Source: Salinisphaera dokdonensis (GTDB lineage Bacteria; Pseudomonadota; Gammaproteobacteria; Nevskiales; Salinisphaeraceae). Taken from it: a DNA stretch of 64,000 nt. The position numbers and the translations under genes were made by a program. Positions 61,915-64,000 of the stretch are shown here, in pieces (the stretch's first letter is position 1; each line of letters opens with the position of its first letter). Below the pieces are notes generated by a model that made no database searches, was not told where the DNA came from, and was given only the letters and a program-made list of their open reading frames with translations. The DNA lies in assembly GCF_040361215.1 (NCBI RefSeq), contig NZ_APND01000004.1, positions 372,001 through 436,000 on the forward strand, in the 5' to 3' direction.

Positions 61915-62661
61915 ATGTCCAAACCCGCCCACGCCGATCGTCGAACGGCCATCGGTCAGCCCGCCTGGACGCCGCGCCCCTGGCAGGACGACCCGTTGTT
62001 CGTATGCCCGTTGCTGGCGCTGGTGCTTGGCTTGTTGGTCACCCAGGGGCTCGATCTCGATCGCTACTGGGCCGACCTGCTGTTCCGACTGGAAGGCGGT
62101 GACTGGGAGCTGCGCTATGCCTGGCTGACGTCGCGGGTGCTGCACGAGTACGGCCAGCGGTTCTCTATTGCCTGGGGCGTGGGCCTGCTCGCGCTGACCG
62201 CAGTGAGCAGTTGGAGTCAGCGGCTGCTTCCCTATCGGCGCGGGCTCGTCTGTCTGTGCATCGCCGTGATCACGAGCCTGCTGCTGGTGTCGCTCGGCAA
62301 GCACATACTTGCGCTGCCCTGCCCCTGGGATCTGTCGCGCTATGGCGGCGATGTGGCCGGCGCGGCGGTCTATGCCCTGCATCCCGGCGAAGTCGGCGGC
62401 TGCTTTCCGGCCGGCCATGCCGCCGGCGGCTATTGTCTGTTCGCACTGTTCTTCTTTGCCCGCCAATACCCGCTGGGCCGGGCGATCTGGTGGCTGGCAC
62501 CCGGTATCGTGGTTGGCATCACCTACGGTCTCGCACAGGAGCTGCGCGGCGCGCATTTCCTGTCACACGACATGGTCAGCGCGGGCCTGTGCTGGTTCGT
62601 GAGCTATGCGGTGTTTCGTATCGGATTTGCCAAGGCGAGCGACCGCTTCAATTCGAGCTAA
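61915..62661 (+). CDS. PAP2-family membrane phosphatase
   Basis: The 248-residue product (ATG at 61915, AAGGA 9-13 nt upstream) has about five helices and PAP2 motifs in variant form: GKHILALPCPWDLSR, CFPAGHAAGGY and LRGAHFLSHDMVSA. Such enzymes dephosphorylate undecaprenyl diphosphate or lipid A. It is divergent from the GT2 gene and probably part of the lipid A modification set. Confidence 0.88.
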   Translation: MSKPAHADRRTAIGQPAWTPRPWQDDPLFVCPLLALVLGLLVTQGLDLDRYWADLLFRLEGGDWELRYAWLTSRVLHEYGQRFSIAWGVGLLALTAVSSWSQRLLPYRRGLVCLCIAVITSLLLVSLGKHILALPCPWDLSRYGGDVAGAAVYALHPGEVGGCFPAGHAAGGYCLFALFFFARQYPLGRAIWWLAPGIVVGITYGLAQELRGAHFLSHDMVSAGLCWFVSYAVFRIGFAKASDRFNSS

Positions 62662-63653
62662 CGTGAATAGAACTGTCTTACGTGACCCAAGGTTATCTGG
62701 GAAAACTAAGGAATCGCCAAATTAGGCGGGTTCTATCCCGTACGCTCCAACGACTATGGGTTCATCGCTCTGAACGCGCGAGTGCAGCTTACGAGGGTTA
62801 CAGTGTGCGACGGCGGAGGTCTGGCGTGCTGCGCGCCCAAACATCGCCGAGCTTGCGCCACACTGTTATCAACGCCAGCCCGCGACGACCTCTCGGCCCG
62901 TGCCTGGCCCGCTGCGCATGCTCACGACCGCTGCCGTCACTCTGACGGAAGCCATCTGGCAAACGTTCTCGGCCGGGCCCCTGCACGGCATATTCGTAGC
63001 CCCTCGAGTACTCCAATAAATACAATAGGGTCGATTTTCCGGGCTGTTCTCCCCGCTCCCCCTGCACCGCGGGCGTAAAACGTGCCGAAATTGAACATCG
63101 CAGCCGGCGATCCATTGCTGCAGTTCGCTGCCTTCTCGTACCACGCAACTGCTTTCGCGTAGCTCTGCTCCCGCTTCCCCTTCTCGTCGGAGCCAAGTCA
63201 CGAAAGGGAAAAAATCGTGGGCTAAGGCCCCGCGGAGTGCGTCGCTGCCGGAAACGGCCGCGCTCACTCACTCATCCTGCTGCCGGACATAATTTCCGGT
63301 GAGATTGATGTGCTCCCAGCCAAGCCGGAACAGGTACGACAACAGCGTTCCGTCGAGTTCTTGCCTGGACTCGCGCTGTGTTCGGAATGGCGCAAAGAGA
63401 CATGAGTACATACCCGATGATCCGGCTTGCTTGAATCGAAAGCAGGCACATGAACAAACGTCTAGCGCGTACGGGACGGGCGTCTATGGATGCTTATACG
63501 CTGAGTGCGGCGACGGCAGGCTATGCCACCGCCGCACTGCGCTGCGCCTTTCGCTCGGGCGCTTTCCTAACCATTTTCCAATTGACGAACCTAAAAAGTA
63601 GACAAAATTTCACTCATCGAGATTGTCACCGATAGGTTCCTCTTACCGTCTAT
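62662..63653. other. 992-bp stretch with gene relics only
   Basis: No intact gene is convincing. On the minus strand about 63040-63180 a shifted frame reads SYAKAVAWYEKAAN, then AAMFNFGTFYARGAGG, a Sel1-repeat scrap. At 63268-63372 a minus-strand fragment resembles the C-terminus of a Tn3-type transposase. Everything else is unrecognised. Confidence 0.45.
63268..63372 (-). pseudogene. Transposase C-terminal scrap (Tn3-like)
   Basis: The frame reads DGTLLSYLFRLGWEHINLTG, then NYVRQQDE and a stop. The LGWEHINLTGDY-type ending is typical of Tn3-family transposases. Only the last 35 or so codons remain, cut off upstream by frame loss. Confidence 0.5.
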
Positions 63654-64000
63654 TCACGTTTGAGATGCAGCTGCGGCCTCTCGGCCGTGCACCAGCCGAT
63701 ACAAGGCCGGCAGGACCAGCAATGTCAGTAGCGTCGACGACACAATTCCGCCAATGACCACGGTAGCCAGCGGCCGCTGGACTTCAGCGCCTGTACCGAC
63801 GTTCAGAGCCATCGGCACGAATCCTACGCTGGCCACCAATGCGGTCATAAGCACTGGTCGCAGGCGCGTGAGTGCGCCCTCGGTGATCGCGTTGTCTAGT
63901 GTGTGGCCGTCATGACGGAGGCTGCGGATGAACGACACCATGACGAGGCCATTTAGCACAGCAATGCCGGACAAGGCAATAAAGCCCACGCCAGCCGAGA
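63654..64000 (-). CDS. RND efflux transporter, CzcA/CusA type (3' end only)
   Basis: The gene enters from the right edge; only the last 115 or so residues are visible. They match heavy-metal RND pumps: SAGVGFIALSGIAVLNGLVM, RLRPVLMTALVASVGFVPMA, GTGAEVQRPLATVVIGGI and TLLVLPALYRLV. CzcA-type pumps export cations such as Co, Zn, Cd or Cu; which one cannot be told. Confidence 0.92.
   Translation of the reverse strand, partial: SAGVGFIALSGIAVLNGLVMVSFIRSLRHDGHTLDNAITEGALTRLRPVLMTALVASVGFVPMALNVGTGAEVQRPLATVVIGGIVSSTLLTLLVLPALYRLVHGREAAAASQT

Noticed and set aside
62798..63271. 157-codon minus-strand open frame
   Set aside because: Its translation is not protein-like in this frame, and a neighbouring frame shows Sel1-repeat scraps, so the region is a relic.

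Overview
The window comes from the chromosome of a moderately GC-rich gammaproteobacterium. The order rpsB-tsf-pyrH-frr-uppS-cdsA-rseP-bamA-skp-lpxD-fabZ, the map-glnD-dapC-dapD-dapE run, rplU-rpmA-obgE-proB, and a fimT-pilV-pilW-pilX-pilY1-pilE minor-pilin operon next to a tRNA all point to that class. Lipid A genes, BamA and type IV pili make it a Gram-negative, surface-active organism. A halophilic or marine lineage such as Salinisphaera would fit, but that is inference.

Region 1 (1-10.5 kb, minus strand) is the translation, lipid and envelope-assembly supercluster. dxr, normally between cdsA and rseP, is absent. Region 2 (10.7-21 kb) holds map, the nitrogen sensor glnD and the succinylase lysine/DAP genes on the plus strand, then a cNMP-patatin protein, class I aldolase and tRNA-Ser on the minus strand. 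A lipoprotein amidase follows at 21.3 kb.

Region 3 (23.1-29.5 kb) is the most unusual part. An outer-membrane barrel and a sigma54 enhancer-binding regulator (minus strand) face, across 739 bp, four plus-strand genes: an exported Ser/Asp/Asn-repeat protein, a small exported protein, an exported C39 peptidase and another exported protein. The layout resembles functional-amyloid (Fap-like) secretion systems. The three exported non-enzymatic proteins share a C-terminal QNS-x2-N motif, and two carry a double-glycine-like motif that the C39 peptidase could cut. A sigma54-type promoter precedes the repeat protein.

Region 4 (29.6-36.8 kb) is tRNA-Thr and the minor-pilin operon. Its PilY1 carries a 22-residue Asp tract and an inserted Cys/His module. 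Region 5 (36.9-45.9 kb) has thiO, lspA-ribF-murJ, rpsT, proB-obgE-rpmA-rplU, ispB and tRNA-Pro.

Region 6 (45.9-55.2 kb) starts with a tyrosine integrase beside tRNA-Pro and looks like a decayed island: a dead IS3-family element, a truncated gene, rnk and sugE pseudogenes, then intact DUF488/DUF2945 genes, a nitronate monooxygenase, and an NsrR-flavohaemoglobin nitric-oxide defence pair. Region 7 (55.2-62.7 kb) is a lipid A modification cluster (GT2, LAB_N protein, ArnT-like transferase, two-component system, EptA, and a PAP2 phosphatase on the other strand). The last kilobase has gene relics and the 3' end of an RND efflux gene.
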